NCBI RefSeq assembly: GCF_000516985.1
Contig: NW_006917095.1
Coordinates: forward strand, 128,157-192,156
Source of the DNA: Pestalotiopsis fici W106-1
Taxonomy: Eukaryota > Ascomycota > Sordariomycetes > Amphisphaeriales > Sporocadaceae
DNA length: 64,000 nucleotides
Reading direction: 5' to 3'
In this document: positions 13,063-26,102 of the stretch, in pieces
Position numbering within the stretch: the first letter of the stretch is position 1
How the letters are laid out: every line of letters starts with the position of its first letter
Program-made: the position numbers and the translations under genes
The notes under the pieces: generated by a model
Databases searched by the model: none
What the model was told of the DNA's origin: nothing
Seen by the model: only the letters and a program-made list of their open reading frames with translations

Positions 13063-14003
13063 TACTTACACTAATGCTGTACTTTGCTTTCCGGGACTAC
13101 ATACCGCGCATTAATTGCTTTCAATTGGAGTAAAGTAACAGCAAACTGCTACCGTCAATGATGTTGTCCCTCGTGTGCGTGCGTGCGTATGCATGTATGA
13201 TGTTATGTGGTTGGTACTGTGGGTATGCACAGCAGTAGCCAGGTCAGCGTTGGGCTCGATAGTGGTATCTGGCAATGCTGACCTAGAAGCGTGTTATTCA
13301 TAACATCTCATGATTATGAACCGATTTTGATATTTGGAGAATCCGGTGCTTGTAGGTCTCTGGCAGCAGGCTAAAAGAGTCATTCTTTCGGTTAGTGTCG
13401 CCACACGGAGATAATCTTCTCATGGCCAAGACTGGGCCGTAGGTTGCAGGCGAGCTCGATATTGCAACCTTGCCGCAATACTCTTGCAGTCTAAAGGTAA
13501 TATCATGGTATAGAATTACAAAACTTCTTAATGAAACCACGCTATATTTTGCGTACGTAAGTGTTGTACTTATGAACAGAAATACCAAGTTCACGAGACG
13601 GCAGAGCTCCACAAACGATGGCAGAAAAGGGATCAATTGAAGGATGAAATACAAAATCTATCTACGGACCTAAAACTGGCAATGTCCCGTTATATGTGCC
13701 AACCACGGCAACAAAGGCGTAGGCATCCGACTATAGCCGATTCTGGACTATTCCACGTTCTTTTGTTGACTGCAGGCACCGGCGCCTTGCGCCAACAGTA
13801 CTGCCTTATCCGCTATTAGGCTACTTCCTAGTATGGAGCTTCACATCTCGTTCAGCTAGCGTAGTGGACTAGTGCGACAGTAGAATGCTCTCAATTTGAA
13901 CCATATACTGAATATCTGGAGCTATTCACAGCATAATGAACTCATCTTGCAAGATAGCATCGTTGTCCGATCCATATGAGTTCTTGCGGTACCGTTGATG
14001 GCA
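13063..14003. other. Intergenic region between convergent regulator and transporter genes
   Basis: No gene is supported. A 118-codon minus-strand frame (13298-13654) has no recognisable motif. A (GTGC)n-like short run lies near 13175, and copy B of the dispersed 65-bp repeat lies at 13815-13879. Confidence 0.45.
13815..13879 (+). repeat. Dispersed 65-bp repeat, copy B
   Basis: This stretch matches 3161-3225 without gaps at roughly 80% identity and in the same orientation. The two copies differ mainly by transitions, as expected for old repeats in a fungus with RIP. They are 10.6 kb apart, both in intergenic DNA. Confidence 0.6.
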
Positions 14004-15826
14004 TCAGACATGCTCCATACTGTCGACTTTCATCTGCCCATCCGGCATGAATGTGACATGCGACTTCTCTAAGCTTTTTTTCACAGGGTTCCCTGCGTTA
14101 AAAACCACCTCCAGCTCCTCCAACGTCTTTCCAGCCGTTTCAACAAAGAAAAAGAAGACAACTGCGATCTCCAAGCACAACCACCCAATAAAGACGAGAT
14201 AGAGCTTCCAGCCAATCACACCGATGCCGACTGCGACACCAAAGGTGTTAGTCATATTGGCGATGTTCAAAAACAGAAACTTCATGCCGGAGCCTTTGGC
14301 ACGAGTACGATTCTCGAGACACTCGGCTGGGTACAAGACCTGCAACGGCGTCCAGCCTCCAGCAAAGAATATGCCGAAAAGATAGATTGATATGACGACA
14401 CCGTAAACTAGACTCTTATTATCATATGCCTCTGCAGTGAAGATGGTCAGCATGATATATGACCCAAGTGCTCCGAATAGACCACCGAGCAGCATTTTTC
14501 GACGGCCTAGCTTATCAAGTAATGTGGCTCCAAAAATGGCAGCGATCATACTGAATATGGGGTTGATCGCATTCAGAAGCAACTGAGTAGAAGTGTTGGT
14601 AATCCCAGCCTGCTTCAGCATCAGAGGCATGAAGTAAGACACCTGTGAAGTCTCCATTTAGCTCGTTACAATTGCAGAAGTGAATATACAAAGCAAAATT
14701 TTCCATGTTTTCATGACGCCAATGTTTGACGTACCACATTATTACCACTCCACTGACCAAAAAAGGCCATGCAAACGACCATGAATGTCCTATATCGAGC
14801 TTGGCGGCTGTTAAATAGCTCGCGGAAGTCCCACCAAGGGTTGTCGTCACGGAATGTGTGCATTTGTTGCACAATCTCATCTACCTGAAGCTGTACGATT
14901 GGTGCAGTAGCATCGCCATCGGCATGATACTTGGCGAAAAATAGTTCTGCTTCCTCAAGTCGGTCGTTGGCAATCAGCCACCGAGGAGATTCAGGAAAGA
15001 AAAACACAGCGACGAGCACGATTGCAGGCATGAAGCATTGGACCAAAGTTGGGATTCGCCATGCCCAACTGCTGTCGATGGTCTTATTGCAGGCATAAGT
15101 CGTCCAGCTTGCGAGAACTATCGACAAGGCATTAGCAGTGATATTGTGCCGTAAGGGAAGGGATATTTTCACTATTTCCGATCCACCAAAAATTGTTATA
15201 CATGCCGCCCATGATCCCACGAAAAGAGGGGTGTGCGATTTCGACAATGTAAACGGGTCCTGCCGCTTGGGCAACTGCTGCACCGAACCCGAGCACAGCT
15301 CTGCCACCGATGAACCAGGCCATTGTCTGTGCAGGGGTCTGTATTGCAGTTCCAATGATAACAAACAAACATCCGATTGCAAGCGTCTTACGTCGACCCA
15401 ATCCATCCCCTAGTAAGCCGCAGAGGGGGAAAGCAACCAGTTGGGCTAGATTATAGACGATAAAGACAATTCCCGTGCTTGCTCCCGCCCCGTCGAGACC
15501 AAACGCCTTTTGATACTGTTCCATGGCGTTGATGCTACCCATAAGGGAGCCATCGAATCCATTGATAGTAGATACCATATAGCCAAAGAAACACTGCATG
15601 GCATTAGCGTGGTACTTAGACCTTTAAGACGATTTATGATTCTCACAATGATCCAAAGCCGGACCATTCCGGATGAGAACAGCCTGGGTTTCATCACTGC
15701 CGTAGCAGCTACCAAAGCCGTAGCCGCGGCATCTGCCTCGACATGATGAGCGATAGCTACCGGGGCCTTCTCATGGGTACGGTTGGGTTTCTGCGTTCGC
15801 ATTGCAGAGTTCTGGGTTGAAGTCAT
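14004..15826 (-). CDS. MFS sugar transporter, lactose-permease/hexose-transporter type
   Basis: Four exons, 15826-15647, 15593-15173, 15117-14735 and 14642-14004, are joined over introns of 53, 55 and 92 bp, each with GT-AG ends, giving 540 residues. Splicing restores IICFFGYMVSTINGFDGSLM, then GNILASWTTYACNKTI, then SGNNVVSYFMPLML, all hallmarks of the fungal sugar porter family. Other marks are GDGLGRRKT after helix 2, PESPRWL in the central loop and 12 hydrophobic segments. The close similarity of these motifs to fungal lactose/galactoside permeases and the adjacent intracellular beta-galactosidase suggest uptake of a galactoside or another released disaccharide. In Aspergillus nidulans a lactose permease and an intracellular beta-galactosidase are likewise gene neighbours, there divergent; here both are on the minus strand. 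The true substrate is inferred. Confidence 0.9.
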
Positions 15827-16805
15827 AATGTCTGATAAAATCTCTGGTCACACAAGGGGCATGTATTTGGAGGACCGGGACCGCTCCATCTAATAAAGAG
15901 CACACTTAGCAAGCAAAACACCAGTTGCAACCGCTGGTTCGAAACAATGTCTACAAAATCCTTCGAGGTCATGAGAACGTATCAATCTGATCAGCTGGAA
16001 ACTGGCCATCCCACGATCCCTGTTGGACCTCATGGGGAAACATTCCCAGCTCCACAGTCCTTGCCTTACAAGGTTAACGCGGGGAAAGATAACCCATCCA
16101 TGCCAAGGATGCAATCGTCATCAGATGACTAGAGCCACTTCCAAGATCAGGTTTACCCGTATAGTATACGGACTACGAAGCTGTCCGAGCCAATCATACT
16201 AGTTTGAGAACGCGGAAAGTGCGCGACCCTATTTGCGCAACCCATTGCTTACAGAGAAAGGCCAATCGACCAGTGACTATCAGAGGCTTTGGCACATTAA
16301 TCTTGTAGGTCGCCAGTAGCCTCCCGGACCCCCAGGCGTTTGTTCCAGGACCCTATATCTCCGCGGGGAAACTTTTGATCGTGGAAGCTCCAGGTGGGTT
16401 TTCAGCTCCATGCATGGGATTAGAAATGACAATGTCGGATCTCTCCAAGCGCCAAGCTAATCCAGCCTCTCGCGAGGGTTCGAATCACACATCGGCCAAG
16501 AAGGCATGGTTCGTATCGAGGCTCGACGAAACTTTTGCTGCGCGATCTGGGCCCGAACTCTGATAAGAAACGCCAAACACTGAATCGATTCCATTGTTTA
16601 TCCTGGTTTCCCAACTTGGTCTTCCTATCGCAAACTATGTCATAAGTGTACGGACATCACAGCAGATACCACGGAACGGACTGAGGCAGTAAGCGGCAAG
16701 GATTCGTAGTAAACGAAGTGATAGCATTCATTTCATTCACAAATCAATGACAATTCTCATCAATCCGATTCATATATTTATGAAATATTGTAGATGTATC
16801 ATTTC
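15827..16805 (-). promoter_or_regulatory. Upstream region of the sugar transporter with clustered CreA-like sites
   Basis: About 980 bp lie between the beta-galactosidase stop and the transporter ATG. Three matches to the CreA consensus SYGGRG lie 250-545 bp upstream of the ATG: GCGGGG at 16079-16084, CTGGGG (minus strand) at 16331-16336 and GCGGGG at 16364-16369. The last has the same TCCGCGGGG context as the site before the regulator gene. Glucose repression is therefore plausible but unproven. No gene is seen here. Confidence 0.4.
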
Positions 16806-20022
<3,217 letters not shown>

Positions 20023-21121
20023 GCGGTTGCCGGTCGAGCCTCGAGTATGCAATTGATCTCGGCAGAATGATTCAGCGACGCGTTCTCTGCATGCGTAGAA
20101 AATGGGCGACAGGAACTATTTTGAAGGAAAGAAGACAATGCATTTCGATTTCCGTGTCTATAGTCATGTTTGTGGATTCAACTATTTGGCCGTGGAATAA
20201 TCGCTGCTGGCATATACAATTATTGAACGGAATGGCTATTCCTGCAACCTCTTCTACATATTTACCCCATTGAGGTATGGATGGATCGGATAAATAATCA
20301 CTGTGCAGGGTTATGAATTTGTCCGCGGTCGAACTCGATCTCCCGCTGGGTTTCAACCTTTTGGGTGGGCTAACGGGAACGGGCCCACCCTTTGCGAAGT
20401 TGTTAGGGCGGCGCAATCACCGCCCGCAAAAAGATACGAGCTATTCGAGCATTCAATAGGGCACCCGGCATCCTTGATCTAGATCGTCCCCGCGCCTGTA
20501 CCGTTCCAATTCAGGCGCGCCGAGCTGCTTTTGGTACGGACCACTGGAGCCTGGAACGGAGGTTATTATCCATCTATGCTACATGTCACAACAACTTTCA
20601 TCATCCCCGGCATGCTGTTGGAGAAGGACGAAAGGGTTCTGTCCGACATAGTGCTGAGGCTGGCTGCTGGTATAAATGGTTCACCCCTAACCTTTTTGCC
20701 CCACTCTTTGTAGCCAGTCACGCGTTTTCTAAAACGATGATCGAAACAAATCAATATATACGTATAGTAGTCGGTCATATCGCTATACTTGGTGGTTGTA
20801 AACTGGGGACGGGGAAGGGGCTCCGGACGCATCTGAACCGTCAGAGAGTCAGCCGCATTTGTGGATGAAATATGCAAACCATGACACTATGCCATGGATA
20901 ATAATCAATAGTGTGATTGAGCGAGCACTCAGATTGGTACGAATTGGCCATTCCTTTTAGCCCGGAATTCGTCCTTCAGACAATGGCTATACGCACACAA
21001 TGATATCTAATACATCAATGTATATAAAGGGTGACTGATATCTCATTGCAGTCAGCCCAAATAGCCAATTTGAGAACAGGCAGTCTACAACCCTATACAG
21101 CGATATACGATTTGAAATACC
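20023..21121. promoter_or_regulatory. Divergent promoter region between beta-galactosidase and the propeller pseudogene
   Basis: About 1.1 kb separate the two divergent start codons. A clear TATA box (TATATAAAGG, 21021-21030) sits about 95 bp upstream of the propeller gene ATG. I see no gene; small open frames on both strands overlap and carry no motif. Confidence 0.45.
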
Positions 21122-23047
21122 ATGTTGCCAAATATTCAACTCACTTTGATACAAGCAGCAGCAACGCTGCTTGCGGTAACGGCTCAACCGTTGTCGCAGC
21201 AGCTTTCGGTGTCCGGTGGTCTCGCCGAAATTCCCAGCCCACCTAGCCCGGAGCCAATTGAGATTAGCGAGGTACCAATGCCACCCGTTGTGCAAGGCAA
21301 TGCATCATGCTCAACATCTCTTAATCATCGCGGAACTGGATGCATCAGTCAGGAACCGGGGCTCACGGGTGTCAGCTTTATGCCAGATGGGCATCATCTT
21401 GTGGTGCCAATGGTCTTTGCCGGTGCCCCATCCGCGCCGGACCCTGCTAGTATCTACACAGGAAACCAACTTGTTCTTCTCAAAATCGACGGAAGCACCT
21501 TTAGCAATGGCGATACGTGGAAGTGCATAACTTGTGGTGTACCAGACGAGAATGCCGTCGGGAGTGCTACGTCCATTCTCGACTATCCTCAAGCTTTTCG
21601 TGATGGCAAACGTGTATTAGCCGGCACGAATATAATCGAATGCGGAGATTTTTTATTGGCCGAGGACGCCTGCACACCTTAACAGGTTTATATATATCCG
21701 ATTCGTTGGCGCGATCAGTCTGATGACTCAGGTGCTGGCGGGGCGATACGCGAGCTGCGTTTAAATCCGGATAACATGCACCTTGGGTTCAATGCTATAT
21801 CTTATAGTGCAGCTGGCATAACACAACATTTATTTATTGGTCGACTAGATTTCAACCCTTAACCCTCTACTGGCATGCCTTTGTCTCCGCGGTATGATGT
21901 GACTAACGTCAATCTGCTTATCGACTCGGCTGGCTCTTTAGTGATAGTTGTGAAAGGCGACTCAATGCGAATCAATCGGTCTGCTATCGTGATTGGCGAG
22001 ACAAGGGGGTTTAGTGGCGACGGACTCGAGGTAACCTATATTGGGTACAATTTCGAATCTTGCAATGTCGATGTCTTTGCGGTTCACTTGCGAACGGGAA
22101 TGGTTCGCCGTCTTACCGCTTATCCGGAGTACGTGGACCCGGTTGACATCTTACCCGACAATCAGTGGCACGTTGTTGAAGACACGCGGTTGACCGGCCG
22201 ACAGATGTTTCTAGCTGTAATGCGAGGAATTCCGCCGATAATCGACCTTCTCGTTAGCGGAGCGGTCTTATTTACAAGGAACAACGGCGAGCGACGTTTC
22301 TTCCAGCCCTGGCTTCTTGATCGCTACGGCGATCGGGGCTCGTACATTGGTCAAGAGCTTAACGGGGCAAGCAACGGCACTCCTGGATCAGGAGCCGTGG
22401 ATGATCCAGAATGGAACGCAAGAGCTGATCCCAAATGGTCGCTTGACGGCACGCAGATCGTCTACTTCCAACGCCATACAATTTCGCCAGAATGTGGGGG
22501 TATCAATCCACTTCCCTGCTACGCATCCTCGGAGCCTGGAGGGCGCATAGACCGTATCATGATTGCAAACTTAACCAGTCGAAACCCCTTACCTATCCGC
22601 GAAGTTGATCCGATTTCCGATAATATCCCTTGGGCCATTCCATATACCCCAGGCATGTCTTTTTCGGGATATCAAATTTCACCACAATCTGGAGTCTATA
22701 ACTTGAAGGGCGCCAAGTCAGGCGAAGCCCAGGTTGTTTACAACAGCGGCGACAATGAGAATGCGGCCCCATGGATTGCTGTGACGTATACAAACTACTC
22801 TGACGATGGCTTGAGCACTCTCGGCGGCTATGAAAACGCGACATTGACGACTACTGGTGTTACCTCAATTCTGGTGGACTGGTATTCCAACATCACCCAA
22901 ACTGGTGAGGTTAAGGGCACCAAGGTGACTAGCCACGACGGCTTTCATTTGGCTATCGACATTATGACCAACATTTTCAGCACCAATGGTACGCTGACTA
23001 CAACTATTAATGGCGTATCTTACTACCAGCCTGCTGATGGAACGTGA
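21122..23047 (+). pseudogene. Secreted beta-propeller protein of the fungal 'saponin hydrolase' family, broken by two TAA codons
   Basis: One reading frame of 642 codons runs from ATG 21122 to TGA 23045-23047 but is cut by TAA at 21680-21682 (codon 187) and TAA at 21860-21862 (codon 247). Translation stays in the same frame through both stops and keeps family text on either side, for example YIYPIRW and LRLNPDNMHLGFN between them and NNGERRFFQPWLLDRYGDRG after them. No intron with good sites removes the stops. The start has a signal peptide (MLPNIQLTLIQAAATLLAVTA). The body shows repeated TolB-like propeller motifs (PDGHHLVVP, LPDNQWHVVEDTR, WSLDGTQIVYFQ). I recall this family as the fungal saponin hydrolases, which release the sugar chain from soyasaponins; the name is moderately sure. 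Both stops could be CAA to TAA changes, as RIP makes. Confidence 0.72.
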
Positions 23048-23519
23048 GAAAATTGGACGAGAAGCAACGGGATGATAAAGAGCGATCTTTACGTATGACT
23101 GAATTGTATAATATGGCCACCAGCGTATGACCTTGGCCAGGTATAACGATAGTCGAAACACAACATTCTTCTTTCCATTGGGAGTAAATATAAGGACGTG
23201 AGGGTGAGTAAGAGTGATAGAACCACAAAAATAAATATATTCAATATAGGAAGCAAAAGCCTGTCCAATCCAAATCTAAGAGGGAACGCTATAATCCTTA
23301 TATCGTAGTTCCTTCGTAGCGTGGGCTAGGCGTAGCCGTTGCTAATTGCCTAAAGCGGTAATCCCGAGGACCCCCACGGCCTCCCTTTATAAGGTTTTAA
23401 CACTAAATTAAATATTACGATCCTAGTTTGCCTCGAGGACGAGCTTAGCTAAATATGTTTATATTCTAATAAAAGCGACGCTTAATCAAGGTTTATATAA
23501 AGGTATTTAATCTTTAATG
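23048..23519. other. Transition from genic DNA to the AT-rich block
   Basis: Base composition shifts from about position 23230. No gene is seen. A patch near 23320-23390 is still GC-rich and may be the remains of another element. Confidence 0.4.
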
Positions 23520-25197
23520 TTGCACGGATGTTAATACAGCATCGTATAGTGCATAAAATTAGCTTTATAACGCATATTATATCGTTATAACAGCTATAAA
23601 ACCCATCGAGATATCGTTAAATAACGATATATGGGAAATCAGTGGAACTTACCCTGTACTGACTTACAGTCAGTACAGCACCACTTACAGCCACTATTCA
23701 CAGTGCTATACAATCAACAAGTCATTACAGTTGACTGTTGTGGCCACTATGACCACTGGAACCCACTGGAATCCAGTGGAACGTTCCACTGGATCCAGCC
23801 CCACTAAGTGTGGCCAGTGCACCTGGCCACAGTGGCCCTGGGTTACAGGGTAACCCACACCATAGAAATCCATAGATTTCGATAGTTTCTTCGATTATAA
23901 ATCAACCTTATTACTAATTAACTTAATTATAAATCCAGTTTATTAGTAATATATTCCAGAATGTTCTTATTGGTTGATTTTATGGGTATAAAAGGTAGTT
24001 ATTCCTCCGTAGTTAGTTATTCTTTCCTTAAGCTTTAATAAATCAGTTATACAGCCCTATAATTACTCCTACGGCCTGATTTTACGAATCATACGAACGC
24101 TTCCCTGTGCCTAAGTTTATGATCCACCAATCATACCTTAGAACATTTAATATTACGCGCTTAAATCCTTCGTTTTAAAGTTTCACCGAATAAATTAAAC
24201 CACTTTTTTATAATTATTAAATCTTTAATTTAAAAAAAATATCACGATAATTAAATTAATAAATAATTAAATTATTATATTAACGCAATTAATATTTATC
24301 GTAAATTATTTGCGTATATATATAATCGCTTTTTAATATTTTTTTATAAATAAAAAATTAATTTAAATAATTTTTAATGCTTCCTCGATTATTTTATTTT
24401 TAATTTTCTTTTATATATTAATTTAAATTAAAGTTATAAACCCGGTTTATATGTAATTATATGGATTAAATATTTTTTATTTAATCGATTTTATAAATTA
24501 TTATTTTTTATCACCTTTTTTAATTATTTTAATTATTATTATTACATTTTATTATAAAGAATTATAATTTTATTCTAAGGTATAATTAATGGATTATAAA
24601 CTTAAATATAGGGAAGCGTTTATATAATTCGTAGAATTAGGCCGTAATAATAATTATAAGGCTATATAATTAATTTATTAAAGCTTAAGGAAAAAATAAT
24701 TAATTACGAAGGAATAATTACCTTTTATACTTATAAAATTAATTATAAAAGAATATTTTAAAATATATCATTAATAATTAAATTATAAATTAAGTTAATT
24801 AGTAATAAGGTTGATTTATAATCGAAAAAACTATAAAAATTTATAAATTTTTATAGTGTGGGTTACTTTATAACCCTGGGACCACTATGGCTAAGTGCAT
24901 TAGCCACATTTAATGGGGCTTAATTTAATGGAACGTTTTACTAAATTTTAATAGGTTTTAATAACCATAATAGCCATAATAATTAATTATAATAACTTAT
25001 TAATTATACAGCATTATAAATAATAATTATAAGTGGTGTTATATTAATTATAAGTTAATATAAGGTAAACTCCACTAATTTCTTATATATCGTTATTTAA
25101 CGATATTTCGATGGGTTTTATAATTATTATAACGATATAATATGTATTATAAAGCTAATTTTATGCATTATACGATATTATATTAACATCCGTGCAA
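23520..25197. mobile_element. 1.68-kb element with very long inverted repeats, one arm heavily RIP-mutated
   Basis: The ends are TTGCACGGATGTTAATA at 23520 and its reverse complement at 25197. The inverted arms extend about 650 bp inward (left to about 24190, right from about 24535) around a 340-bp AT-rich centre. Across the arms, G or C in the left arm is matched by A or T in the right arm at CA/TG positions. For example, the left arm near 23770-23830 carries repeated CCACTGGA-type text where the right arm near 24910-24960 has TTTACTAAAT-type text. This is the C-to-T at CpA signature of RIP. No reading frame survives, and no target-site duplication could be identified. It may be a foldback-type element or two copies inserted head to head. 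Confidence 0.75.
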
Positions 25198-25414
25198 TAT
25201 ATTATATAATAATTTATTAATTATATAACATTATAAATAATAGCTATAAATAATGCTATATTAATTATAAGTTAATATAAGGTAAATTTTATTAATTTTT
25301 TATATATCGTTATTTAACGATATTTCGATGGGTTTTATAGCTATTATAACGATATAATATGCGTTATAAAGCTAATTTTATGCATTATACGATTCTATAT
25401 TAACATCCGTGCAA
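24981..25414 (+). repeat. Tandem duplication of the element's right end (2 x 217 bp)
   Basis: 25198-25414 repeats 24981-25197 without gaps. Both units end in ACATCCGTGCAA and share the internal palindrome ATCGTTATTTAACGAT. Differences are mostly transitions between G/C and A/T. Confidence 0.7.
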
Positions 25415-25830
25415 TAATTACTAATAATATATTTTAAAATACTTTTTAATAATTAATTTTATAAATATAAAAAATATTTATTTTTTTATAATTAATTATT
25501 TTTCTTTAAATTTTAATAAATTAATTATATAACCTTATAATTATTATTACGGTTTAATTCTTCGAATTATATAAACTTTTTTTATAATTAAATTATATAA
25601 TTCATTAATTATACTTTAAAATATTATATATTTAAATTAATATATATATTAACTTTTATATAATATTATTTTAAATATTTATTATTTTAATAGCAAATTT
25701 TTAATATATATATATATAAATCGCATATATTATATTAAAGGCAAAGTATTCATAAAATATTATAAAACTTGCGTGGAATAGCATAAAAACTGTGTAAAAT
25801 AATATCTTCGGAGTCGATTTTTACCCAAAA
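25415..25830 (+). repeat. Partial, strongly AT-converted copy of the element interior
   Basis: 25425-25640 follows 23945-24170 of the left arm in the same orientation after allowing G/C to A/T changes, for example ACGGTTTAATTCTTCGAAT against the left-arm ACGGCCTGATTTTACGAAT. The remainder up to the ING gene is AT-rich without recognisable content. No gene is present. Confidence 0.5.
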
Positions 25831-26102
25831 TAGCAGTCATCCCCACCTATTTGTCAGATAAGTCCGGTCCCTTAGCCCCACCGGAATCTTGGCGAACGGT
25901 TACACAGGTCAACGCGACCTCCAATCATCGCGTCGCTGCCTTCCAGCTCAGCATCGACGACCTTGAATCTTCCATCACTATTTCCGCCCTCATCCGTTGT
26001 CGCATCAACTACCGTTGGCTCGCGCTGCGTTGGGAAAGTTTGGCTTTGGTTACCATGCAAACCACCTCTCGTTTCGCCCTTTGAACGTTTCAGCGCAACA
26101 CA

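Noticed and set aside
21680..21862. Intron(s) that would splice out the two TAA codons of the propeller gene
   Set aside because: The sequence between and around the stops keeps family text in frame, and no donor/acceptor pair removes a stop without deleting it.
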